Shown piece after piece: positions 1 through 10,174 of a stretch of 64,000 nucleotides of DNA (the first letter of the stretch is position 1; each line of letters begins with the position of its first letter). The DNA is from Oikopleura dioica (Eukaryota > Chordata > Appendicularia > Copelata > Oikopleuridae): the NCBI GenBank assembly GCA_907165135.1, contig OU015568.1, positions 5,216,501 through 5,280,500 on the forward strand, written 5' to 3'. The notes under the pieces were generated by a model that saw only the letters and a list, made by a program, of their open reading frames with translations, searched no databases and was not told the DNA's origin. The position numbers and the translations under genes are program-made.

Positions 1-716
1 AGATTCACAAGAGTTGATTGAATGAAAACATTCCGAATTGCCTGTTCTTTCATCTTCAAATAAATAATAAATCCCATTGCACTTTTTTTTTTGAAAAAAT
101 GCATCGAAATTTTCTTTTTATAATCGTCTCATTTTAAATTCTCTTGAAAAGGCAAGGAAAATGCTGCTTTTAAACGAGTTTGATAAAGATCAGCTAGAGT
201 TTTTCAAGAAATTTAGGCCTCTTTTATTTAAATACCCCAGTTTTATTCCATATCAATGATATGAATCTCAAATAAGCGGCAAATAGGCCAGTAGATCCAT
301 CTCGGCGTAAGATTTGTTTGCATTCTACTGTAAGAAGCTTTGAAGTCTAATACACTTAGAAATTGTTTTGTTGAATAAAACAGTATCTCCACGAATTCAG
401 TAATGGGATAATTTCGTGCGAAAGAAGCTCAATTTAGTTTTGCAAATTGTTTTGGATCTTTTGTCGCATAAAACGTGAATACGAGAAAGCTCGCATGCGC
501 CAAGAAATTCGTTTTTTCTTTATTCTTGGTCGGCGAGGCGGAAGCTTCTGTGAATTTTTAACTTAGCGCGAGTTCCACAGATATGAATCTTTTTGTCATT
601 TTCAAATGACCTAAGCAACTTTTCTCCTGTTTCCATGACCTTGTAAATAGAATGGTCGTCTCTAGAATTAGTGTTGAAGATGTTGTGGCGACGGTAAAAG
701 TAATCAGTTACAAGTT

Positions 717-2476
717 ATGAGTTATTTTGACGACTACCAGTTCGGCGATGGAAATAAAGATCAGTGGGGATCAGCCTTTGATTCTGACTACGGTTTCGGG
801 CAAACCCCTCAGGATACAGCTGTTACAATGCCGCAGGCAGCAGAGACATCGCAGTGGGCTCCTGTCGCTCCCATGAATAATAACACAAGCTCTTCATTCA
901 ACACCAATTCTCACTTTTCTCCAGTCCAAGCAGCTCCACTCCAAGCTGCTCCGATCCAAGCTGGTCCAGTGACTCCAGTCCAAGCTTTACCAGCCGCGGC
1001 CCCTCAAGAACATGTAGAAATTTATCGAGCGCCGATTTTACGATCTCATGCAGATCTTGTCATCGATCCAGAAATGAAACTTTTGTATAAATTACAAGAG
1101 AAATTCAGGAAATCGAACTCAATTTCTTGACCTCGAAAACCGGAATAAAAAATTAAAATCGATTAAAAAGAGCCGAGAAAGGAGCCGACATTCAATTGCG
1201 AAAAGAAAGACTCTATCAATTTCTACTGATCATTCAAAGCCGAGATATAAATTTCGGCGATCGTCCGGCCTCGTTTCCTCTAACAGCTGCGAATTTCCGA
1301 GAAGCCAGCCCAAGTTTTGTGAGCTACGTTATTGGTGGAGTCCTTCCAGGTAGAATAGCTACTTATGGCTTACGGACTAGAAGTGATCGACGTTCATAAA
1401 ATCTTTCTTTCAGGCGTTCAACAAGATTTGGCTCCATGCGCTAACTCTTCTTACGATGATCGTCTCTATCAATTTCCGGTAGAAAAAACCTTTTGTGGAG
1501 ACAAACCAATGTGGGACGAGACAAAGCCTCCTTCAGAAGAAGACATGATGATCATGGAAGTTGTGAGTTAAGGACCCCCCCCATCAAGATGAATTTCGTC
1601 AAAATTTTCTTTATTTTTTGGTCTTTTTGGGTTATTTAGACAACGAGGAGAAGTTTTTATGTTGAAAATTTTTTCGCTGCTTTAGAAATTCTTGACGAAA
1701 ATTGGCTTTAAAAAGTGGAAATTTGCATTATATTTTTTATGAAAATCCTTGGTTTGCTATTTTTTCATTACAATTAAGGGTATACCCATCTAAAAATGCA
1801 TTTCCATCATAAAAACGGTAAGAAAAACATAATCGAAGGCAGTTTATTAAACAAAAACAGAAAATGGAAATCTGGAAATTTGCCTAATATTCGACTTATA
1901 AGTTTTTAAAAGGGGTGTCCTCCTTAAGTTCGTTGACCAAAAACTCTCAAAAGAGGAACGGTCGTAGCTTAGGGCCTTAACTTTATCCTGTAAAAAAATT
2001 AAGGGTATACCTCAACTAAAATTCTAAAAAAATCTTTCACTAAGCAACTTTACCTTTAATGGCCTGTATACCCTTGTAAATTTGTAATCGAGAGATCATC
2101 ATAAGGGGAACGGTTGCAGCCGAGGGTTGGATCTAAAGGTAGCAAGTGAAAATAAGGATCTACCTAAGATAGTTTCTGAGAAAAACTTTCACTAAAAAGG
2201 CTCATTTTCACGATTCTTGATGGGGGTCCTTAAAACTCAATTTTTCAAAGAACAGCTTATTTGATATTTTTTAAGACTGGTTGGAGCAAAGAACAACTGT
2301 ACGCAGGAATGAAGGAGGTCCAAACAGCATGTGAGAAATTTCATGTTTTGATTTTTACTTAAAACCTTAATTCAGTGACCTATCAATACAACGCCTTCAT
2401 GATCATAAGATGTGCTGCGCCCTTCGTCTTTTTCATATGGCTCATGATGGCTCTCAACGGTAGAGTAAGAACTTAA
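717..2476 (+). CDS. Unrecognised protein, copy A of a tandem paralogous pair (5 exons)
   Basis: I do not recognise the family. Exons are 717-1108, 1171-1349, 1414-1562, 2276-2330 and 2376-2476; all phases fit and give 291 aa. The N-terminus begins MSYFDDYQFGDG and is acidic and aromatic, followed by a Pro/Ala/Gln-rich stretch with repeated VQA/PIQA units (residues ~75-100). The conserved core shared with copy B is LRKERL-QFL-IIQSRDI, then DDRLYQFPVEKTFCG and WDET-P, then TGWSKEQLY. The last exon encodes one hydrophobic segment (FMIIRCAAPFVFFIWLMMAL), so a membrane-anchored protein is likely. The first intron (1109-1170) has a GA donor (CAG|GAAATC) and an AG acceptor. The fourth exon sits behind a long intron rich in TTAAGGGTATACC motifs. 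The tandem neighbour in the same orientation suggests local duplication. The function is unknown; the model is well supported by comparison of the two copies. Confidence 0.7.
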
Positions 2477-2644
2477 AAACTGAAGAAACAATTTCACTGA
2501 AACATAATGAATTTCATAAATCGTCAGAATAACTCGTCAAAATAAAAAAAATAATGACTTTGATGGATTCCACCTATTATCTCTGCATCGGTTCTCTAGA
2601 ATTTATTTAAAAATATTATGAAGGTCTTAAAAATCTAGCCAGTT

Positions 2645-3503
2645 ATGAGCCTTTTCGAGGATCACAATGAGAGACGAAATGATCAGTGGTCGTCAGTCGA
2701 AACTTATCGAGTAGCACCAATAGAAATTGACGACAATGAAAATATTTTGCACAAAATCCAGAAGAAATTCAGAGCTGACGAGTTTGCCCATCTTCGTTTG
2801 CGAAAAGAAAGACTTCGTCAATTTTTACAAATTATTCAAAGCCGCGACATCGAAATGTTCCCTCAAATAGGCAATAAAAAGGGACCACCGAAATTTCCCT
2901 TGACTACTGAAAATTTCATAGAAGCATCTTCAAGTTTCGTTGCTTTTGTTATTCATGAGGTTTTTCCAGGTTTATCAATATCAATCTATTTATTTTCAAA
3001 ATTTTGTAGGTGATCCTGCGAATAACAGTACTTTTCGTATCTCAAATCGGCTTTGTTATCCTGGCTGTTTACTGAGGGTTTGTTGTTGCTGGAATTCGCA
3101 CGACGACCGACTTTATCAATACCCAGTGAAAGCGACTTTCTGTGGAATAAAATCGGCTTGGGATGAAACAATGCCGCTTTCGGATGAGAATCGGATGATT
3201 ATGGAAATTGTGAGTTAATTAGTGACTCAAAACTATAGTTTTTCTACATTTCTTTTGGCACAAAATTCACTTTTTCGTTTAGACTGGTTGGAGTAAAGAC
3301 CAACTATACAATGGAATGACAGAACTTCAAGAAAAAGTAAGGAAAAAAAACTAATGTCTATAAAAATAATTTTAGTCAATAAACGGTTCCGAAATTTCTT
3401 GATTCTCCGAATTATTGTCATCCTCGTGCCAACTCTCTATTTGACAGCCATAATCTCGAGCATCATCATAAGAAAGAAAAATATCGAGTCAGAAGAAGAA
3501 TGA
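2645..3503 (+). CDS. Unrecognised protein, copy B of the tandem pair (4 exons)
   Basis: This is a paralogue of the gene 170 bp upstream. Exons are 2645-2969, 3010-3209, 3283-3336 and about 3375-3503. It lacks the Pro/Ala/Gln-rich N-terminal part of copy A and begins MSLFEDHNERRNDQW. It shares LRKERLRQFLQIIQSRDI, DDRLYQYPVKATFCG, WDET-PL and TGWSKDQLY, and it ends in a hydrophobic segment (FLILRIIVILVPTLYLTAII) followed by a basic and acidic tail. Two oddities are visible. About 50 bp in exon 2 (near 3025-3085) have no counterpart in copy A and could be an extra intron. The last junction does not keep frame with a plain GT-AG splice, because the frame that gives the conserved membrane segment needs one extra base, so it may be a non-canonical splice or a frameshift. 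Function unknown. Confidence 0.6.
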
Positions 3504-3669
3504 AAAATCACTAGAAGAATATTTGTCATTATTATTTATAATTCATAAAGACTTTGATTGATAAATAAATTCAATTTGTTCGAATTTATTCAAAACAAGC
3601 TAGGGCAGATTGAAAAGTACGTTTATTTCTAATTTGAGGATGTGTCAAACACTGCAAATTGGTGGCAAA

Positions 3670-4758
3670 TTACTCTGATACAACCTCAGAAACATGGTGT
3701 TCAGAAAGTAAGGGCTGATCGTCTTCGGAAATGTTTTTCTTTGATTTGATCTTGTTTGATGTGTTCATTTCATCGTCATTTGCCAAGTGAGCTAGGTGCA
3801 CCATCACCATGCTTCCAACTGTGAGCAGAGTGAAGGGAATTAAGGAGACCAGCGCCTAAACGAACAATTAAAAAACGATGGTACACCCTTAATCCCAATT
3901 TTAGCCGCTGCTGCGTCTAATTCTTGACCGGTAGGGATTATGAAATGTGTATTTGAATGAATCGCTCTCGGGAGGACTTTTCAAACAATTCTAGCACGTG
4001 GCGGAGCAGCTGATCCCCGAGTGACCGCATCCACGTATCTTGAAAGAAACCCCCTCAAAAGTTCGAATTCACCGCAGTTTGAATCTAAAAAACATCTTCT
4101 AGAGGACGAAAAACGCTCATTTCTTTACTGCAATTCTTCAAAAGAGCCAGAAAAACGGCTAGAAAAGGCCTAAAAGTAGCCTTTTATATTAGTTTAAGAG
4201 AAATTCTAGAGCTTAAATCGCCTTTTACGTCATTTAATGACCAAAAGAAAAGGTTCACTACGCATTTTTTGGTTGAAAGAAAGCCCCGTTGGCCCTCGAA
4301 AATTGCGGTTGCCGGATAACGAGTCGCTGCCTCTTAAGTTCCTTCCCAGGATATGACTCGATCGATTTCCGAACCCGAAACCAGAAGGCCTTATGGACCG
4401 TTGAGTACCTGAAGGAAAATCATCTGCGCCCAGATTTTTTCGCAGCGGATTTCTCCGAACTCCAGCGCCCAGCAGAAATAGTAGTTGATGATGTACATGA
4501 CGATGAAGAGGGCGAGGAAGAGTTTTTCTTGCAGCGGTCCTTTTGGTTTTTGAATCGAAAAGGGCAGCACTAGAATTTCGAGTTTCATAGGGTTCCGGAA
4601 GGAAAGAAACTTACGCTCAAGAATGAGTCCAGAAATGTGGCAGACGATGTAGAAAAATGGTCCAAAGATGAGATAAGCTGAGGTGGTGTGGCAAAAATTA
4701 ATAAAGAGTAATTTTGAATTCGTTTACCTTCCTCGATCAGGTCATGAAATAGTACCAT
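3670..4758 (-). CDS. Small multi-pass membrane protein with acidic dileucine tail (146 aa, 4 exons)
   Basis: Family not recognised. Minus-strand exons are 4758-4728, 4677-4615, 4569-4409 and 3855-3670; phases fit exactly and give 146 aa from MVLFHDLIEEAYLIFG to SEVVSE. Hydrophobic stretches lie at residues ~11-31 (YLIFGPFFYIVCHISGLIL), ~48-68 (LFLALFIVMYIINYYFCWAL) and ~84-110 (IFLQALVSLIPFTLLTVGSM), suggesting three or four passes. The cytosolic tail is polar and carries EDDQPLL, which resembles an acidic dileucine sorting signal of endo-lysosomal membrane proteins; this is inference from a short motif. The last intron (3856-4408, 553 bp) is long and rich in repeats; the other two introns are about 45-50 bp. 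Transcription converges with the paralogous pair on the left. Confidence 0.6.
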
Positions 4759-5324
4759 TTTACTAAGAAATTATTATTTTTTTCTTCAAGATAGGTAAAT
4801 GTCATCTATAAATTCAATTGCTTGTGTGATGCTTTGATTTCATTAATTTTTATATTTTAAAAATAGAAATTGATAATTAAAATAATAAAATTCAGGTTTT
4901 CAAAAAGAAGTTTATTTTTGAACAATTTCCCACACGTTCAAATGACCTTTTGCGCCGCTCGACAATTACATCTCGGCTCAGAGACGGGATTATCTAACAG
5001 TGGCAGAGTGGTCAACAAGGTTAAAACACGTGTGTAGAACACGTGCTTGTCCCCCATGAAGTCACTGACAATAATTCAAGGGGACGTCTAACTGACATCA
5101 GGCCCGGGCATATTTCCGCTTTACGACCTTACTACATGCTTCAAGCTTCTTTTCAGAAGCTCCTTTTTTTCTCCTTTTGAGACCCTTAATTTTTCTTTTA
5201 CGAAATTTTGGAAATTTCTTTCTCCTGAAAAAGGACCGGATAAGGGCCAAAAACTCAACTGCGCAAGATGTTTGGAAAAGGAACAGGGTCCTTTTTCACT
5301 CGAAATTCACGTTACTTCTAAATT
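4759..5324. other. Intergenic stretch with a tRNA-like segment
   Basis: No supported coding exon. It holds AT-rich sequence and, at about 4994-5090, a segment resembling the 5' half of a class II tRNA (described separately). Confidence 0.4.
4994..5095 (+). repeat. tRNA-like segment (tRNA-Leu/Ser-type pseudogene or SINE head)
   Basis: TGGCAGAGTGGTCAACAAGG resembles a tRNA A-box/D-arm. It is followed by a perfect 6-bp stem CACGTG...CACGTG around a 7-base loop TGTAGAA, whose central TAG would be a leucine anticodon. Downstream GTCCCC pairs with GGGGAC. A normal B-box (GGTTCGAATCC) and a matching acceptor stem are not evident, so it looks like a decayed tRNA or a tRNA-derived SINE rather than a working gene. 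Confidence 0.35.
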
Positions 5325-8300
5325 CTAGTGCTCTTTGGCCATGTTTTTGCCACACGGAATTGAGGGAATTGCAATTAGCTGCCAGAGGTCTTGAACTCGA
5401 TCGGGGAGGAACCAGTTGGAACAGTAGGCAAGCCAGATGACGAAGGGGAAGAATCGGACGAGGGTCGAATTTTCTCGCCACCAGAAATCAAAGGTGAAGA
5501 TCCAGGCGATCACAAGAACTAAAATTTTTATCAAATTTCGATTTTTTTGAGAAAATCAACAATGATTTCTAAAACGCTACAGCTTGCTCTTGTTATAGTG
5601 AAATTTCTCATCAAGCGTTTTGATTGGTCAATAAACACGATATAGCTCAAATCAAGTGCTCTGATTCGTCAATTCATTTGGCTAATAGCTCTTTGGAAAA
5701 CTTTTCTATTGGCCAATCAGAGCGCTGAATGAAACATTTCGTTATCGAGAAGAGACTGGGTAGAATTTTTTATCTTGAGATTTTCTGAATATTTGACCCG
5801 ATTTCTAACTTCCGAAAATCGAGGATGAAATATGGAATAAGAAGGTTCTTACGTGTAGGAAGGAAGGATTAGGTACCTGTAGTGAAACCAAAGAAGAAAA
5901 TCGGCCACAAGTCTTCACGTTGCGGGAGATCACGATTGCCTGTCTGATAAGCGATAACGCAAGAATGAATGAGGGGCCATAATTCGATAAAGAACGTCCA
6001 TTGTTTCGTCTGAAGAACTTTTTTTTAGAAATCTTTTCTCAAAAAAAAGGCAAAAAAACTGCCGACTCAAAATTCGAGCAAATCACTGATTTGAAATCAG
6101 CCAGATTTGACGAGTATGACAGGCGCGAAGCTATTTAATAAAGTCGGCAATTGCACTTGTTATATTTTGTTGCTTCGTGTTTTCGTTTATTTTGGAAATT
6201 GATGTTTATACGAATGTAGAACGGATAAAATGGAGTTTTGAAAACACGGATTAACCATTGAACATAGCATAACGCAAACTAGTTAGCATGAGTTTTAATA
6301 CTCTTACAGGACTCAAGGTCAAAAACATAAGTTTTCGAGTATTTTCACACATTATACCGGTATTTATGCAGTATTATATGACTCATATAATATGAGTCAT
6401 ATAACATGAGTCATTGACTATGAGTCATAGATTATGAGTCACAGACTATGGCTCATAGACTATGACTCATAATCAATGACTCATCGTTCTCTGTCAATTA
6501 AAGGATCTAAATCTATGATGGTGAATTTTAGGCAAACTGATCTTGATTACTATTTTCAACAATTTGTAAGGTCATTTGGTAATTCCCGCTCGCTGTCACA
6601 TGACTGTCGAAAAAGGGCAAATCTTGTGAATTACTTAAAATTACGAAAACGTGAGTGCGTAGACATAAAGAGATCAGCAGTGGCGACAGGGGTTGATACC
6701 CGCGCTTTTCATTTTCAAAACGCGAAAAGTCCTAAATTGCACCCTGCTGGTGACAATTTCAATTTCAAGGTTTTAGAGAACGAAAAAACGAACAAACAGC
6801 GTTTTTGTGGTTTTTGAGGCTTGGAAACTCGAGAATACGTACAACGTGCATTTTTGTGTAGATCATCGAACTCTGGAGGAAACACAAGCATCCGTTGGTG
6901 AATCCGAGAAAGTGGCCGGGAGTAGATTCCATTGGGTGGTACCTTATTTTGCTGAGGAAGCAGGGGAAGTTCAACGAGGGGGTTACTTACCAGAAAGTGT
7001 AGCAGATGCCCCAGAAGATGACGTAGCCATGATATCTGCTGATGAACCACTAGAAAGAAAGAATAAAACCCTGGGCTCGCCAACCTGTGTAGAAAACCTA
7101 AGTCAGGGTCCAAAAAGCCGCTACATGGCCTTTTTTTATCGGAGCCGCAAAGTGGCTTTTCTGACCCTGACTCAGATTTCCTTCACAGGTTGTTGAGGAA
7201 AGGTTAAACCTGAGTCAGGGTTTGAGAGAACAATGACTCATAGTCTATGACTTTGACATGACTCATAGACTATGACTCATAGTCTATGAGTCATAGACTG
7301 TGACAGAATCGAGAAGCCGCTTGCGGCTTCGAGAAAAATAACGGGGAGAAGCCGGACTATGCGCGGCTTATGGCATCTTTCGCTCGAAGCCGCAAGCGGC
7401 TTCTCGATTTTCAACTGTTCGAAGTTCGAACAGTAAAAATACTAACAGTACTGCTGTAGAACTGTAAACAGTCTTTGCTGAATTTGAGACGAAGAGATTA
7501 TTCACGTTTGACTCACCCTTGCAAAGCTCGGTTCGTTTTCACGTAGATCGGGCCAGCCGAATAAGAAACCGCGGTCTGATGTGGGGTCAGCGCGCACTCA
7601 CGCCAGAAACATGCCCTTTTCGCTGACCCCGAAACGAAAGTGCCAAGTACCAAAATGATGCAGCCCATTAGAATAACAGATGCTAAAAAAGACGGTTATG
7701 ATTAAGGAGACCCCTCGCCAAACCTGAGTCGGGGTTTTTCAATTAGCTGTTATTAAAGCCGCGCAGCGGCTTTTTAAAAATCGAAGCCGCAATGAGCCCT
7801 GACTCAGGTTTTAGCACAGGTTGTAGACAGTAGATTTTGAGCGGTTTTAAGGGTGTCGGAACAATAAATTCATTTCTAAATGATAAAATTGATTGATAGT
7901 TGATGCAATATTTGGTAATAACAGTGCACGAAAAAATTAAAATGCGCATTCTCAGACGCCCTTATAGTTTGCTGACAGCATTTTTGAGGCTTTCTCAAAA
8001 TAATTTTTTGAATATTTTACCTTGAGAAGTCGATTCGGCGACGGTTGGGGCCAGGCCATCATATGAAACTAAATTTCAATCATTTATGAGTCTGTATTAT
8101 AGAATTTTAAAAGAACATTTTAGACGATTATTTTTCTCGAATAAAATGATTATAAATAATGATAAACGGACAGGAAAAAACGTGTGTAAAACTCGCGTTT
8201 TTTATAAATAGTGAAATACCTCAGTTTAGACTTACTGTGGGTGATTACCAAATGAGCAATCACGAAAAACACGTTCGCTGCGGTCAGAAAGTAATTGAAG

Positions 8301-9211
8301 CTACTCAGCTTGGTTGTAAATTTCGCCTCGACGCCGATATCGCGTCCTTTCGTAACGTTTTGCAATCAGTCCAAAAATTCAAATTAATCAAAAATTAGAA
8401 AGATGCGACCCCGGAAAAGACTAAGATTAATTAGCTCTCTAATAAGGGTCTGATCCCCTTATTTGAAGTCAATAAACTCAGTTGTCTTTGACTATTTATG
8501 GACAAAAACACTAGCTTTTCTCCATAAATTATAATTTTAAGACCCCCGATTGGTCAAAATTTAAATTTGAATTTTCGACCAATCAGAGGCAAAATTTTCT
8601 ATCGCGAGATTTTTTCTGTAGGAATCGATTTCAATCTCGAATTTTTTTTCCACAGAAAAGACTTTCGATAACGAAGATTACATCAAGCCCCCTGATTGGC
8701 TTCTTTCTACATAAGAAAACTGGCCAATCAGGGGGCGTGATGAAAGAATCTGTTATCCAGAAAAGATGAAATTGCAGATATTTTTGAATTTGAAAATTGA
8801 AAAAATTTGAAAAGCCAAAAAAGACGCGTGAAATCTTCAATTGAAAGAAAACTGGCATTCTTGATTTCTTGCACTTTTGATTTTTGGAACTTTGCTTCTA
8901 ATACTCACCTGTCCAAGGCGCCATAAAATCGAAGAAGCTGAAAAATGTGCGCTTTGAAAAATACTAAAATCGGCCGGATGGGCAATGATGCGCCTTCCGC
9001 GAATCAATCCTCCCTCGAATTAGAATTACAAATGCCGGAAAAAAGCGCCGAAATGCAAAACGTTTTTGACCCGAGCCGAATTCCGAGTCTTTAAGTTTCT
9101 GAGCGTAGAAGACTCCAGCCCAGACAGTAATTTGATGCATCAAATAAAAAGCCCATGGGATGACATAACTCCAAGCCAATTCTGGTCTGAGCTAAATTTC
9201 GGGGCTCCAAA
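5325..9211 (-). CDS. Putative multi-pass membrane protein, fragmented model (about 6 exons)
   Basis: Not recognised. A set of minus-strand exon candidates reads as successive hydrophobic segments. About 9211-9120 gives ELAWSYVIPWAFYLMHQITV. About 8935-8905 gives FFDFMAPWT. About 7685-7520 gives SVILMGCIILVLGTF then TAVSYSAGPIYVKTN. About 7045-6990 gives WFISRYHGYVIFWGICYTF. About 6010-5880 gives KQWTFFIELWPLIHSCVIAY and EDLWPIFFFGFTT. 5522-5325 gives VIAWIFTFDFWWRENSTLV, RFFPFVIWLAYCSNWFLPD and a stop after NMAKEH. Several junctions look like normal splice sites (for example AG|GTAAG near 6988 and AG|GTGAG near 8905), but I could not fix every phase; the first listed intron would need a GA donor. 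The large introns contain TGAGTCAT arrays and inverted-repeat elements. An upstream open stretch at about 9440-9215 with several Cys may be an extra exon. One gene or two cannot be decided. Confidence 0.4.
6379..6484. repeat. Array of TGAGTCAT/ATGACTCAT palindromic motifs
   Basis: About eight copies of the 7-mer TGA(G/C)TCA, most within ATGAGTCATAGACTATGACTCAT-like palindromes. TGAGTCA is the consensus AP-1 site. A second block lies at 7231-7303 and others at 37530 and 51024-51070, next to CAACCTGTG inverted-repeat elements. Confidence 0.8.
7081..7192. repeat. Inverted-repeat element, CAACCTGTG/CCTGASTCAGG family
   Basis: It begins CAACCTGTGTAGAAAACC and ends CTTCACAGGTTG, with inner half-repeats AGTCAGGGTC and GACCCTGACTCAG and an AAGCCGC-type centre. 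The same ends recur at 7721-7823 (partial), 37561-37648, 50931-51013 and 51415-51517. Size about 110 bp and no coding capacity: MITE-like. Confidence 0.75.
7231..7303. repeat. Second TGAGTCAT array
   Basis: Several ATGACTCATAGACTATGACTCAT units lie directly beside the inverted-repeat element at 7081-7192 and are followed by a hairpin of AAGCCGCTTGCGGCTT (7311-7405). Confidence 0.75.
7311..7405. repeat. AAGCCGC hairpin element
   Basis: GAGAAGCCGCTTGCGGCTTC at the left and GAAGCCGCAAGCGGCTTCTC at the right form an inverted repeat of about 95 bp. Related hairpins occur at 7756, 19394, inside 28744-28987, and at 36704-36905. Confidence 0.7.
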
Positions 9212-9854
9212 ACAACAATTGCCGGAATTCGTGTAAGGGGCAATTATCTGGGGCAGATGGCTTGATAGTATCAGCGGAAAAATTTCGCAAGCAGGGGCCG
9301 GAAAGATGACAAGTGTATTTGGTAGCGCAAGCTAGGGCGATTATTTGAAACACGTGTTCGGAGCCCCGTTCCTTCCAGTAGTACCAACGTGTTACACAAC
9401 CAGGGCCATAGTAACCTCCGCCGGTTAGTTATTTATCATTGGTCCACAATCCCTTTATTCTTTTTTTACACGAATAAAGATATTCTGGACAGAATGATAA
9501 AGATCTTATTTTAACCCTTTAGCGCAAAAATGGTCATTTCTGGACTTCTGTGCGCTAAAAGGTTAAAAATGACCATTTTATTTCTTTGGGTATTTTTAAC
9601 CCCCTAGCGCAAAATGGTCATTTCTGGACTTCTATGCGCTAGGGGGTTAAAAATGACGATTTTATTTCTTTGAATATTTTTTATCCCCTAGCGCTAAATG
9701 GGAACAAAATTGTCAGAGTTGGCCAATTTTCGAGCCTCATGCGCCAGGGGGTTAAAAACAGTCCATTTTCATTTCAAAGAAGAAATTCATAACCGGACCT
9801 ATCTCAGTAGTGTTACACAAGTCGTAGTCCATTTCGCACTCGAGAGGCCCTTGT
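9212..9854. other. Intergenic/hairpin-rich stretch
   Basis: Contains the TTAACCC hairpin array at 9508-9759 and, on the minus strand at about 9440-9215, an open Cys-containing reading stretch (includes GYYGPGCVTRWYYWKERG) that may be an unplaced exon of the membrane-protein gene. Confidence 0.4.
9508..9759. repeat. Three tandem TTAACCCC-TAGCGC hairpins
   Basis: Each unit of about 80 bp reads TTTTAACCC-NNTAGCGCAAAATGG, then CATTTCTGGACTTC in the first two, then a mirror GCGCTAGGGGGTTAAAA. The third unit has a diverged middle. Single hairpins of the same type occur in introns, for example 21722-21811. Confidence 0.8.
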
Positions 9855-10174
9855 TCAAATCTTAATGTATTCCTCTTTTGTTTTCTCTAAACATTCTCTG
9901 TGGTACCGTTCTCTGCTGTTTTCCTGCCCTGGCTGGTTGTAAACGGTTGGCGATGGAGCGTACCAACCAGCTGCTTCGCCCCATTCCAGCATCGCCCAAA
10001 GAAAAGAAAAGCTACGAATGGCTATTTATGGTGATTTTTCTTAAGGGTATCCTACGTGAAAATGATTCCGCCGACAAAGAGCTTTACATCTTCTCTAGCT
10101 TCTTCCTCAGCTTTCTTGAATTTCTCGACTTTTTCATACTCAGAATAAATTTTCTTTTTCGACTTGATCGCCAT
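9855..10174 (-). CDS. Small single-pass protein, 91 aa, 2 exons
   Basis: Not recognised. Exon 1 is 10174-10056 and exon 2 is 10011-9855, with a 44-bp GT-AG intron; the phase fits (276 nt, 91 aa). The N-terminal half is highly charged (MAIKSKKKIYSEYEKVEKF, then KKAEEEAREDVK), likely helical. One hydrophobic segment (LFVGGIIFTFSFLWAMLEWG, residues ~32-51) is followed by a short aromatic/polar tail ending KTKEEYIKI. Size and layout resemble small membrane subunits, such as accessory subunits of mitochondrial complexes, but there is no motif to prove it. The start codon follows GTAGAAA. The intron carries the window-wide motif ATACCCTTAAG. Confidence 0.65.
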
